This document shows positions 1-6,075 of a DNA stretch of 9,860 nucleotides, one piece after another. Within the stretch, counting starts at the first letter, position 1; each line of letters opens with the position of its first letter. The notes below the pieces were generated by a model. It was not told where the DNA came from. It saw only the letters and a program-made list of their open reading frames with translations, and searched no databases. Source of the DNA: JAFGTF01 sp035527995. GTDB taxonomy: Bacteria; Spirochaetota; B62-G9; DRHN01. The position numbers were made by a program, and so were the translations under genes. Location: the NCBI GenBank assembly GCA_035527995.1, contig DATKZJ010000142.1, forward strand, positions 1-9,860, written 5' to 3'.

Positions 1-146
1 ATTGGTCAATGTGTCACTACAATTAAAATTCAGGTCTTTTAAAATACTAAGTGAATTAATATAACGATTTATAAATTTTGTAATGATTAAAATAATCGAA
101 ATTTAACTCTATTTAATGCGATTTTGGTGAAGTTGGGTTAATCAAG

Positions 147-165
147 AATGTGGTTTGTCCACATT
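147..165. repeat. Perfect 7-bp inverted repeat with 5-nt spacer
   Basis: The arms AATGTGG (147-153) and CCACATT (159-165) are exact reverse complements around TTTGT. Neither strand has a T-run after it, so it does not look like an intrinsic terminator. Its position beside AT-rich DNA fits an operator for a dimeric regulator or a small RNA hairpin. No regulator can be named from the motif. Confidence 0.45.
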
Positions 166-280
166 AGGTCTCGATGAATAAACTGTTTTTCTGGAGTTTA
201 GCGCGTCAGAAACTAAGGGTGGATACCGGTGATCCCTCGCCGCTTTACAGGCTTACAAAAGCTAAAAGGAGCCTCTGATA

Positions 281-316
281 TAATAAAAAGAGGTTGAGGG
301 ACTGAAAAAGGCCTCT
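281..316 (-). terminator. Weak intrinsic terminator candidate after the flaA pair
   Basis: Read on the minus strand just after the stop codon at 320-322, AGAGG (312-316) can pair with CCTCT (289-293). The loop is 18 nt and a T-rich tract follows (TTTTATTATAT). The stem is only 5 bp and the loop is long, so this is a weak candidate. It is listed because it sits where the flaA transcript should end and no better hairpin was found. Confidence 0.25.
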
Positions 317-319
317 GTA

Positions 320-1018
320 TTACCAGCCGTCCTCCATATCGTCCTCGTCTCTGTTCTCCTCCTGGTAGACATCTGTTATCGCACGCAACTCGTCTAAGTA
401 GACGTAGTAGACACCGTAGCTCTCTTCCGGATCGGTTCTGATGCTGAGACCCGCGAAGCTCACGCCGCGCCAGTTCACCCAGTGATACTCCTCCTGCTCT
501 ATCATCACCGGAATAGGAATGGATACCTTCTTCCATCCTGCAAAATCCAGAAGACCCATATCAACGATCATCTCGGATCCCTTGTAATCGATGAGGTGGC
601 AGTAGAGTCTGTGCTTGAAGCTCCTTCCGCATACCCATACAGATATCGCCTTTGTGATCCCTGGTATCTTGATAGGCCTCGGCGGCCTCATGGAGAAATA
701 TGCGTAAGCCCTCTGGTTGAACGCAACCTTGACGCCGAGCACGAACTCGTTCTCGTTTCCGTCATTGGGATCGGTATCGGGCATCTCGAAAGGCTTACCC
801 CTTCTTCGCATCGACAGTATGATACCCAGGTCCACAGGCATATGGCTCTGCCATGTATCTGCGTCCTCAAAATGGGTTATCGGGACATCTGCCAGAATCT
901 GCTTGGAGGTCGTTATTCCGACACGCAGGTCCTCAACTTCCTGCTCCTGGGCCGATACCAGGACCGGAACCAGTGCAAGTATAAAAACTGCAACTATATA
1001 GGATATCGCTCTATTCAT
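320..1018 (-). CDS. flaA: Flagellar filament outer-layer protein FlaA (second of a tandem pair)
   Basis: Secreted FlaA-family protein of 232 aa, expected to coat the periplasmic flagellar filament around the FlaB core. The chosen ATG is preceded by AAAAGGAG (1029-1036, 10 nt away) and gives a clean signal peptide with a hydrophobic core and a predicted cut after VSA (residue ~23). An upstream in-frame ATG at 1057 would add 13 basic residues and spoil this. It aligns with the upstream gene: HFEDAD-W against DFENND-NW; IPG followed by VWVCG against VWVWG; YCHLIDYKG against YAHLRDYRG; GWKKVSIPIP against GWRNMSVDIP; and YLDELRAITDVY against YFDHLKVLTDMY. Unlike its paralog it has two cysteines in the core and a very acidic tail (EENRDEDDMEDGW). 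It lies 16 nt after the first flaA and is probably co-transcribed. The family call is firm, the exact subtype is not. Confidence 0.88.
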   Translation of the reverse strand: MNRAISYIVAVFILALVPVLVSAQEQEVEDLRVGITTSKQILADVPITHFEDADTWQSHMPVDLGIILSMRRRGKPFEMPDTDPNDGNENEFVLGVKVAFNQRAYAYFSMRPPRPIKIPGITKAISVWVCGRSFKHRLYCHLIDYKGSEMIVDMGLLDFAGWKKVSIPIPVMIEQEEYHWVNWRGVSFAGLSIRTDPEESYGVYYVYLDELRAITDVYQEENRDEDDMEDGW

Positions 1019-1034
1019 TTTTCGCCTGCTCCTT

Positions 1035-1742
1035 TTACTGTGAAGTCCAGATTTCATCAGTCATATCGGCGAGCACATCACCATCAAACCGCTGCTTGTA
1101 CATATCGGTCAGCACCTTCAGATGATCGAAGTATATGATGTAATCGTCCACCCGTTCCGTGGGCTCTGTCCATATCTCAAACCGTACAAGGGAGAGAGGC
1201 TTCTCTATGGGAAGGTAGCGAACGGTTTGCGGTATCTGCTTCGGGATATCCACACTCATGTTTCTCCATCCCATGAAATGGAGCGGTCCAAGGGGAAGCT
1301 TGTGCACGATACCCCTATAATCCCTGAGATGTGCATAAAGTGAGTAGTAGTAATTTGCCCCCCACACCCATACATCGAGCTTCTTGGCATGACCGGGGAT
1401 AACAATCTCCTCCTCCGGGTATACCCAGATCCTATTGTATCCTTTCCTCGTGAACGCTGACCGCACACCCATAACATACTTGTTTCCCTCTCCCGTAACT
1501 GACCCGGATAACGCTATGGGTGCGGTTTCAACCCCAAACTTCACTATGGGGTAGTCTTCGTCGGTGAACCTCGATGAAGAGGCCTGCCAGTTGTTGTCGT
1601 TGTTCTCGAAATCCTCGAGTACGACAGACCGAATATCCTCCATCTGGAAGTTCAGTCCAAGGTTGAAGTATTGTGCAAAGGAAAGGGAGGGTATAACGAG
1701 CGTAAGTCCGACTACTACTATTAAAACAGCCCTGAGCTTCAT
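1035..1742 (-). CDS. flaA: Flagellar filament outer-layer protein FlaA (first of a tandem pair)
   Basis: Secreted FlaA-family protein of 235 aa, a spirochaete-specific sheath component of the periplasmic flagellum. The N-terminus is a standard signal peptide (MKLR, a hydrophobic stretch, then SFA before Q) with likely cleavage near residue 23. Family features include the DFENNDNNW segment, a VWVWG strand, the YAHLRDYRG segment, GWRNMSVDIP, and a C-terminal YFDHLKVLTDMY strand, all echoed in the downstream paralog. The ATG has a strong ribosome binding site, AAAGGAG (1750-1756), 7 nt upstream. The gene is preceded by a 299-base control region with both sigma70-like and sigma28-like promoter candidates. 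Tandem flaA-like pairs are known in Treponema and Leptospira. Which of those subtypes this matches cannot be settled by eye. Confidence 0.92.
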   Translation of the reverse strand: MKLRAVLIVVVGLTLVIPSLSFAQYFNLGLNFQMEDIRSVVLEDFENNDNNWQASSSRFTDEDYPIVKFGVETAPIALSGSVTGEGNKYVMGVRSAFTRKGYNRIWVYPEEEIVIPGHAKKLDVWVWGANYYYSLYAHLRDYRGIVHKLPLGPLHFMGWRNMSVDIPKQIPQTVRYLPIEKPLSLVRFEIWTEPTERVDDYIIYFDHLKVLTDMYKQRFDGDVLADMTDEIWTSQ

Positions 1743-1795
1743 TACACTACTCCTTTAATTAGATGAAGGTTAGAATATAGTAAACTCCTTATTTT

Positions 1796-1823
1796 ATATC
1801 GACCACCTGGCTTTAATTGTTTA
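1796..1823 (-). promoter_or_regulatory. Candidate sigma28 (FliA-type) promoter for the flaA pair
   Basis: On the minus strand, TAAA (1820-1823) and GTCGATAT (1796-1803) are separated by 16 nt. The FliA-type consensus is TAAA-N15-GCCGATAA, so the -10 element matches 6 of 8 and the spacing is one longer. The expected start near 1789 leaves a leader of about 46 nt before the ATG. The same CGATATAA core occurs upstream of fliS at the same distance from a TAAA-like box. The TATAAA inside it could also serve as a sigma70 -10 element, but no good -35 stands at 16-18 bp. Confidence 0.45.
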
Positions 1824-1995
1824 ACGTTATTTCGTTCATTCATCCCTGGCGACCGACTCTTCCTCCTAAAGCGTTTTACAAACTTTTTTCATCGGCAGCC
1901 GGATATAAAATGAACATATCAGGCCCGACAACCCCCTAGGCGCTCCTACATCCCACCTGTTTTATTCGGGTACAGCTCATCGGTAGACTATTAAC

Positions 1996-2025
1996 AGTAT
2001 AGAACAGTTCGTCAGGGTGTGTCAA
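1996..2025 (-). promoter_or_regulatory. Strong sigma70-like promoter upstream of the flaA pair
   Basis: A perfect -35 box TTGACA (2020-2025) is followed after 18 bp by TATACT (1996-2001), which matches 5 of 6 positions of the -10 consensus. It starts 16 bases after the lipA stop codon and points at flaA, about 250 bases away. Transcription would start near 1989. Confidence 0.6.
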
Positions 2026-2041
2026 TACCAATTCCGGCACC

Positions 2042-2926
2042 CTACCCCTTAAGCAGAGCGTATCCCTCGTGAGCCATGTAGGAGCTTCTCACGTATGGAC
2101 CGGACGCAACATAGCGAAAACCGATCCTCTTGGCTTCTTTTTCGTAGAGTTCGAAAGTTTCCGGAGCAATGTACTCCGCGACCGGAATATTGGCCTTGCC
2201 CGGTCTGAGATACTGGCCTATTGTGACGGCGTCACATCCGGATTCCCTGAGGTCGGACAGCAGCCTCAGCACCTCCTCCTTCGTCTCGCCGAGCCCGATC
2301 ATAAAACCGGACTTGAGAAAAATAGCGGGATAGTGGTCCTTTATATACCGAAGAAAGCCTATGGACCTCCGATATGAGGCCTGCGATCTCACCCTGCTGT
2401 ACAGTCTCGGAACGGTTTCCACGTTGTGATTAAAGACATCAGGGGCCGCCACTGCAACAGCATCGATGGAATCATGCCTGCCCAGGAAATCAGGAGTGAG
2501 CACTTCAATGCGTGTGCCGCTGTCGTACTCTCTGACTTTTTCTATCGTCCGCGCGAACTGTCCTGCACCCCCGTCTGGAAGGTCGTCTCTCGTAACGGAT
2601 GTTATCACCACATACTTGAGCCCGAGGAGCTTTACCGCTTCAGCCACTCTCCGGGGCTCATCGTCGTCAAATGAGAGCTGCTCATCGGATTTCGCCTTCT
2701 CAACAGAGCAGAACGTACAGTTCCTCGTACATGCGCTGCCCAGTATCATAAAAGTCGCCCTATGGTGAGAGTAACACTCAGAGAGATTCGGACAGCGTGC
2801 ATGACTGCACACGGTGTTCAGGCCCAGCCCCCCGAGAATGCCCTTCACGGCGTGCCGTTCTCCGCTATACGTTATCTTCTTTCTGAGCCAATCGGGCTTC
2901 CTCAGCTCTTCGGTCTTCTGCTTCAT
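2042..2926 (-). CDS. lipA: Lipoyl synthase (radical SAM)
   Basis: LipA of 294 aa, full length. It inserts two sulfur atoms into protein-bound octanoyl groups to make the lipoyl cofactor of the 2-oxoacid dehydrogenase E2 subunits and the glycine-cleavage H protein, in the cytoplasm. Both iron-sulfur sites are intact: the auxiliary, sulfur-donating cluster CX4CX5C at C40, C45 and C51, and the radical-SAM CX3CX2C at C66, C70 and C73. The conserved C-terminal RSSY motif is at 280-283. Other family segments are VVITSVTRDDLPDGGA and VFNHNVETVPRLY. The gene stands alone, with its own promoter 26-60 bases upstream and a weak GGA ribosome site. No octanoyltransferase (lipB), lplA or glycine-cleavage gene is in the window, so the octanoyl donor pathway must be encoded elsewhere. 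Confidence 0.97.
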   Translation of the reverse strand: MKQKTEELRKPDWLRKKITYSGERHAVKGILGGLGLNTVCSHARCPNLSECYSHHRATFMILGSACTRNCTFCSVEKAKSDEQLSFDDDEPRRVAEAVKLLGLKYVVITSVTRDDLPDGGAGQFARTIEKVREYDSGTRIEVLTPDFLGRHDSIDAVAVAAPDVFNHNVETVPRLYSRVRSQASYRRSIGFLRYIKDHYPAIFLKSGFMIGLGETKEEVLRLLSDLRESGCDAVTIGQYLRPGKANIPVAEYIAPETFELYEKEAKRIGFRYVASGPYVRSSYMAHEGYALLKG

Positions 2927-2958
2927 CTGTCCGTTCCGGATTATTACATTGTTACAGA

Positions 2959-2987
2959 ATAGTACTTAAAATTATGGTCTTCGTCAA
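2959..2987 (-). promoter_or_regulatory. Sigma70-like promoter for lipA
   Basis: TTGACG (2982-2987; 5 of 6 to consensus), a 17-bp spacer, then TACTAT (2959-2964; 4 of 6). The expected start near 2952 gives a leader of about 26 nt to the lipA ATG. It lies in the 105-base gap between the SPOR gene and lipA. Confidence 0.6.
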
Positions 2988-3031
2988 GCCCGTGAGTATT
3001 GGTCCCTGTCAGCATGAGGATGGAATGGCGA

Positions 3032-3736
3032 TTACGAACGCTTTTTCACGATGAAAGGATCCTTGAGGTTGTACTTGCGCTTCATGGCGGTCATCGTATT
3101 AGTTGCGACCCCCTTGGATTCAAACGGCCCGACCCGTACCCTGTAGAACATCTTTTCCTCTATCTTAGCCTTCTCGATAACCACCTTATAGAGCCTTTTT
3201 TCCAGGTCTTCGGCAAGAGATTGGGCGTTTTCCTCCTTTACAAAGGAGGCCACCTGTATATAGTAATCTCCCCTCGCTACGTAGCTCTTTTTCGACGCGG
3301 CAGGAGCCTTTGTGACAACGGTCTCTTCTTTTCTTGGAGCGCTTACCTCCCGGGTCACCTTTGGCGAGACCTTTTGCACCTCCACCTTCGGCCCGGCAGT
3401 CTGGGCTTCCGCCTTCTCTATCTCCTGTACCGGAGCCTGTATATCCTCGATCTCGATATAGCGGCTCTCCTCTTCGAGGTCTTCCTCTATCAGTCTGAGA
3501 AGCGGACTCTCCTCAGGGGCCTTTTCCATGGAACGATCGAGTGTGATCTTCTTCCCGAAAAGTTTCGAACTGTCGAATCCGAAGAGCTTCTGCCCGTCCT
3601 TGTCTCTACCGAGGTAGAGTCCGAAGAAAAATATGCCTATCACGACTATACCCAGGATAAATACTATCCAGAATATCCTTCCTGTATCGAGGTTCACCTG
3701 GTAGTATTCTTTTGTCTTCTTTTTATCGTCTTCCAT
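3032..3736 (-). CDS. SPOR-domain inner-membrane protein
   Basis: Protein of 234 aa with a bitopic layout: a short, charged cytoplasmic N-terminus (residues 1-20), one transmembrane helix (about 21-43), a long low-complexity periplasmic linker rich in E, K, P and V (about 45-155), and a C-terminal SPOR domain (about 158-231; starts YYIQVASF, contains FYRVRVGPF). SPOR domains bind peptidoglycan lacking stem peptides, usually at division sites, so a role in envelope or division biology is likely but not proven. The start ATG overlaps the end of coaE by 14 nt and has an AAGGGA ribosome site about 7 nt upstream, so it is probably translationally coupled. It is the last gene of the polA-coaE group. 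It is not FtsN by any visible signature beyond the shared architecture. Confidence 0.85.
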   Translation of the reverse strand: MEDDKKKTKEYYQVNLDTGRIFWIVFILGIVVIGIFFFGLYLGRDKDGQKLFGFDSSKLFGKKITLDRSMEKAPEESPLLRLIEEDLEEESRYIEIEDIQAPVQEIEKAEAQTAGPKVEVQKVSPKVTREVSAPRKEETVVTKAPAASKKSYVARGDYYIQVASFVKEENAQSLAEDLEKRLYKVVIEKAKIEEKMFYRVRVGPFESKGVATNTMTAMKRKYNLKDPFIVKKRS

Positions 3737-4295
3737 GTTTTATCCCTTTTACGGTCTGCCTCAACCTCTTTCGGAACTCCCCGACAGTTGTGTTGTTTTC
3801 AATAATCTTATCGACATATTGTAATTTCTCCTTTAAAGGGATCTGCGATCCTATCCTGAGCTTCGCCTCATCTCTCGAGAGCCCATCCCTTTTCATACCC
3901 CTTTGAAGCGCAATCTCTTCATCGACCTGTACACCGAGGACGAAATCGCAGAGGAGGTGGAGACCCATCTCCACGAGAAGCGCCGCATTGATCACTACAT
4001 CATGTTCTTTTCCCACGATCCTTTTTACCCTCTCGATCATGAGGGGATGTAGGATCGATTCGAGCATCCTTCTTTTATTACGGTCCCTGAACACGAGGTC
4101 CCCGAGTGCCCCCCGGTCGATTTTCCCTCCGAGGAGGATCTTTTTTCCAAAACTCCTTACGACCTCCTCCTTTTTATCATCGAGCACGTCGTGCCCGATG
4201 CGGTCCACGTCAATATGCACGAATCCCGACTCTTCAATGATCGAGCACACGATACTCTTTCCGGAGCAGTACCCCCCTGTTACACCGACGACCAT
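3723..4295 (-). CDS. coaE: Dephospho-CoA kinase
   Basis: CoaE of 190 aa, close to the family's usual 200. It phosphorylates the 3'-hydroxyl of dephospho-CoA with ATP, the last step of coenzyme A synthesis. Visible motifs: the P-loop GGYCSGKS at residues 7-14; the DVDRIGHDV segment around residue 29 (acid residues of the active site); ILHPLM with the conserved HP pair; the ALLVE strand; and the lid segment QRGMKRDGLSRDEAKLRI followed by a Q. The ATG lies one base after the polA stop codon and is preceded by a very strong GGGAGGAGG, 9 nt away inside the end of polA. Its 3' end overlaps the SPOR gene by 14 nt. It forms one transcription unit with polA. Confidence 0.96.
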   Translation of the reverse strand: MVVGVTGGYCSGKSIVCSIIEESGFVHIDVDRIGHDVLDDKKEEVVRSFGKKILLGGKIDRGALGDLVFRDRNKRRMLESILHPLMIERVKRIVGKEHDVVINAALLVEMGLHLLCDFVLGVQVDEEIALQRGMKRDGLSRDEAKLRIGSQIPLKEKLQYVDKIIENNTTVGEFRKRLRQTVKGIKHGRR

Positions 4296-4296
4296 A

Positions 4297-6012
4297 CTAA
4301 TGGGCCTCCTCCCAGTTGCTGCCTGTGGATGTGTTGACCTTCAGGGGAATGGAAAATTTCAGTGCATTCTCCATCTGTTCGCGAACTATCTCTTCAATAG
4401 TATTCGTTTCCTCAACCGGAGCCTCAAACACGAGCTCGTCATGAACCTGTATCAGCATCCTGCTTTTGAGCGCGTGCTGTGTGAATTCCCGGTCGATACC
4501 GACCATCGCCTTCTTTATCAGATCTGCGGCGGTTCCCTGAATCGGAGTATTTATCGCGGCTCGTCTCGCTGCTTCGAAGATATTGCGGTTCTGGGAGCGG
4601 ATCTCAGGGACCGGTCTCATCCTCCCGAGCATGGTCTTCACAAAACCGTCCTTTTTGGCCTTTTCCACAACCACGTCGAAGAAGGATTTGACGCCGCTGT
4701 ACTTTTCGAAGTACATCTCTATGAACCTGCCCGCCTCTTTCCTCGATATTCCGAGCCTCTTGGAAAGACCGAAGGGGCTCATCCCGTAGATGATACTGAA
4801 ATTGATCGTCTTCGCTATCTGTCGCTGCTGATCTGAAACCTCCCCCGGCGGAAGTCCGAAGAGAATCGATGCGGTCTCTGCATGTACATCCCCGTCGTTC
4901 CTGAAGGTCTCGATCATTGCGCTGTCCCCGGAGAGTGAGGCGAGTATGCGAAGCTCTATCTGCGAGTAATCGGCGGAGACGAGAATCCAGTTTTCCTCCG
5001 GAATGAACGCCTTTCTGATCGCCCTCCCCTCCTTCTCCCGTATCGGAATGTTCTGGAGGTTTGGACGTGCCGAAGAGAGCCTCCCTGTCGTGGTGATCGT
5101 CTGGTTGAATGAGGTATGTATCCTCCCTGTCTTGGGGTTGATCATGGCGGGAAGAGAATCCACATAAGTCGACTTCAGCTTTGTCAGTGTCCGGTGGCGC
5201 AGCAGGTGGCTCGCAATCTCATAGTTACGCGCAAGCTCCACGAGGACCGACTCGTCGGTGGATATTCCTGTCTTTGTACGCTTTATGACGGGCAGGTTCA
5301 TTCCTCCGAAGAGAACCTCCTGGAGCTGTTTCGTTGATCTGATGTTGAACCGATTGCCCGCGATCTCGTATATCTCTTCCTCTAACCCGGCAATCTCCTT
5401 CCCGAACTCCTCGCTCATTCTTCCCAGGTAGCCGGAGTCGACCCTCACACCCACGTTCTCCATCTTCCCGAGCACGGACACGAGCGGAACCTCGATGTCC
5501 CTGTACAGAGGCAGGAGGTTCGCGTTTTCCAGCCGGGGCTCGAGCAGGTTGTGAAGCCTCAGAGTGATGTCCGAATCCTCACATGCATAGGAAACGACCT
5601 CTTCGATAGGGTAGTCGAGCAGGGTATGCTCCTTCTGTTTCACGACATCCGTATACCTGATGGTATCGTAGTCCAGCCACCTTTTTGCAAGGTCATCTAG
5701 GTTGAGCCTCTGCCGCTGGGGGTTGAGCAGATATGCTGCCACCATGGTGTCTCCGGAGACTCCTTTCATCGATATACCGTACTTTTTCAGTGCAACGAGG
5801 TCGTACTTCAGGTTCTGGCCGATCTTTCCGATACTCTCATCCTCCAGAATTCCCCGAAGCGTCGAAACGAGGAACTCCTTTCCAAGAGCAGGGCCCTCTT
5901 TTGAGAGGATAGGAATATAGTATCCCTCCTCCTCCTCCACCGAGATCGAAACCCCTATTATCTCAGCGTCGATAGGGTCGACACCAGTCGATTCCGTATC
6001 AAAGGAGATCAT
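4297..6012 (-). CDS. polA: DNA polymerase I, 3'-5' exonuclease and polymerase part (Klenow-like)
   Basis: 571 aa covering the proofreading and polymerase domains of family A DNA polymerase. Exonuclease motifs are intact: Exo I DTE (D5, E7), Exo II NLKYD (N67-D71) and Exo III YACED (Y142-D146). Polymerase motifs are also intact: motif A SADYSQIELR (D348, steric-gate E353), motif B R397/K401/F405/Y409, and motif C VHDE (D525). It is in the same frame as the 5'-nuclease gene upstream, separated by one TAA and 20 sense codons (6013-6072). The ATG at 6012 is the first standard start codon after that stop, and its ribosome site is weak (GAG followed by seven A's). Starting there removes the helix that normally precedes Exo I. 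The joined product would be about 894 aa, a normal PolA length. It could be a true split subunit, or half of a gene broken by a nonsense change or sequencing error. Confidence 0.92.
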   Translation of the reverse strand: MISFDTESTGVDPIDAEIIGVSISVEEEEGYYIPILSKEGPALGKEFLVSTLRGILEDESIGKIGQNLKYDLVALKKYGISMKGVSGDTMVAAYLLNPQRQRLNLDDLAKRWLDYDTIRYTDVVKQKEHTLLDYPIEEVVSYACEDSDITLRLHNLLEPRLENANLLPLYRDIEVPLVSVLGKMENVGVRVDSGYLGRMSEEFGKEIAGLEEEIYEIAGNRFNIRSTKQLQEVLFGGMNLPVIKRTKTGISTDESVLVELARNYEIASHLLRHRTLTKLKSTYVDSLPAMINPKTGRIHTSFNQTITTTGRLSSARPNLQNIPIREKEGRAIRKAFIPEENWILVSADYSQIELRILASLSGDSAMIETFRNDGDVHAETASILFGLPPGEVSDQQRQIAKTINFSIIYGMSPFGLSKRLGISRKEAGRFIEMYFEKYSGVKSFFDVVVEKAKKDGFVKTMLGRMRPVPEIRSQNRNIFEAARRAAINTPIQGTAADLIKKAMVGIDREFTQHALKSRMLIQVHDELVFEAPVEETNTIEEIVREQMENALKFSIPLKVNTSTGSNWEEAH

Positions 6013-6072
6013 TTTTTTCTCTGCAATTTTCTCTGCGAGCAGCTCGAAATCCTCTCTGCTCTCGATGAGATG

Positions 6073-6075
6073 TTA
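6073..6075 (-). other. In-frame TAA interrupting polA
   Basis: The minus-strand codons run AAG AGG GGG AGC TAA CAT CTC ATC, and the frame continues open into the proofreading domain with no shift. The stop falls in the linker that separates the 5'-nuclease from the Klenow part in E. coli PolA. In many PolA proteins an aromatic residue stands at about this place, so one base change from TAT or TAC would be enough. The base after the stop is C, a context generally less favourable for termination. Confidence 0.85.

Larger units (their letters stand above)
1..319. other. Non-coding region downstream of the flaA pair, AT-rich at the left
   Basis: No gene is supported in this stretch. The left two thirds are strikingly AT-rich: bases 61-120 contain only 11 G or C, while the flanking coding DNA looks close to balanced. 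It contains a perfect 7-bp inverted repeat (147-165) and, next to the end of the second flaA gene, a weak terminator candidate (281-316). A short repeated motif, GCCTCTG after an A-rich run, occurs at 271-277 and 311-317. The AT-rich part could be the control region of a gene beyond the left edge, but I could not place a convincing promoter pair on either strand. Confidence 0.6.
1743..2041 (-). promoter_or_regulatory. Control region and long leader of the flaA pair
   Basis: This stretch between the lipA stop and the first flaA start contains no supported gene. It holds a sigma70-like promoter just after lipA, a sigma28-like promoter close to flaA, and several GGA motifs, including CAGGGATG (1841-1848), which matches the core of the CsrA-binding consensus. 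A transcript from the distal promoter would carry a leader of roughly 245 nt. I see no strong terminator between lipA and flaA, so some read-through from lipA is possible. Confidence 0.55.

Noticed and set aside
174..278. A 34-codon plus-strand frame starting ATG at 174
   Set aside because: Only a weak AGGT precedes it, there is no promoter, and it runs into the 3' region of flaA. This is a chance frame.
1742..1843. A 33-codon minus-strand frame in the flaA leader whose TAA overlaps the flaA ATG (TAATG)
   Set aside because: The overlap is attractive, but AGGG abuts the ATG with no spacing, the good AGGAGG is 18 nt away, and the frame crosses the sigma28-like promoter. The peptide matches nothing I know.
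1878..1930. GCCGATGA in the flaA leader as another sigma28 -10 box
   Set aside because: It matches 7 of 8 bases, but no TAAA-like box stands about 15 bases upstream.
2999..3805. Long plus-strand open frame (268 codons), and similar ones at 3988-4836 and 482-1138
   Set aside because: These lie antisense to the SPOR gene, coaE, polA and flaA, which have clear protein-family signatures. The plus-strand translations have no recognisable motifs and look like shadows.
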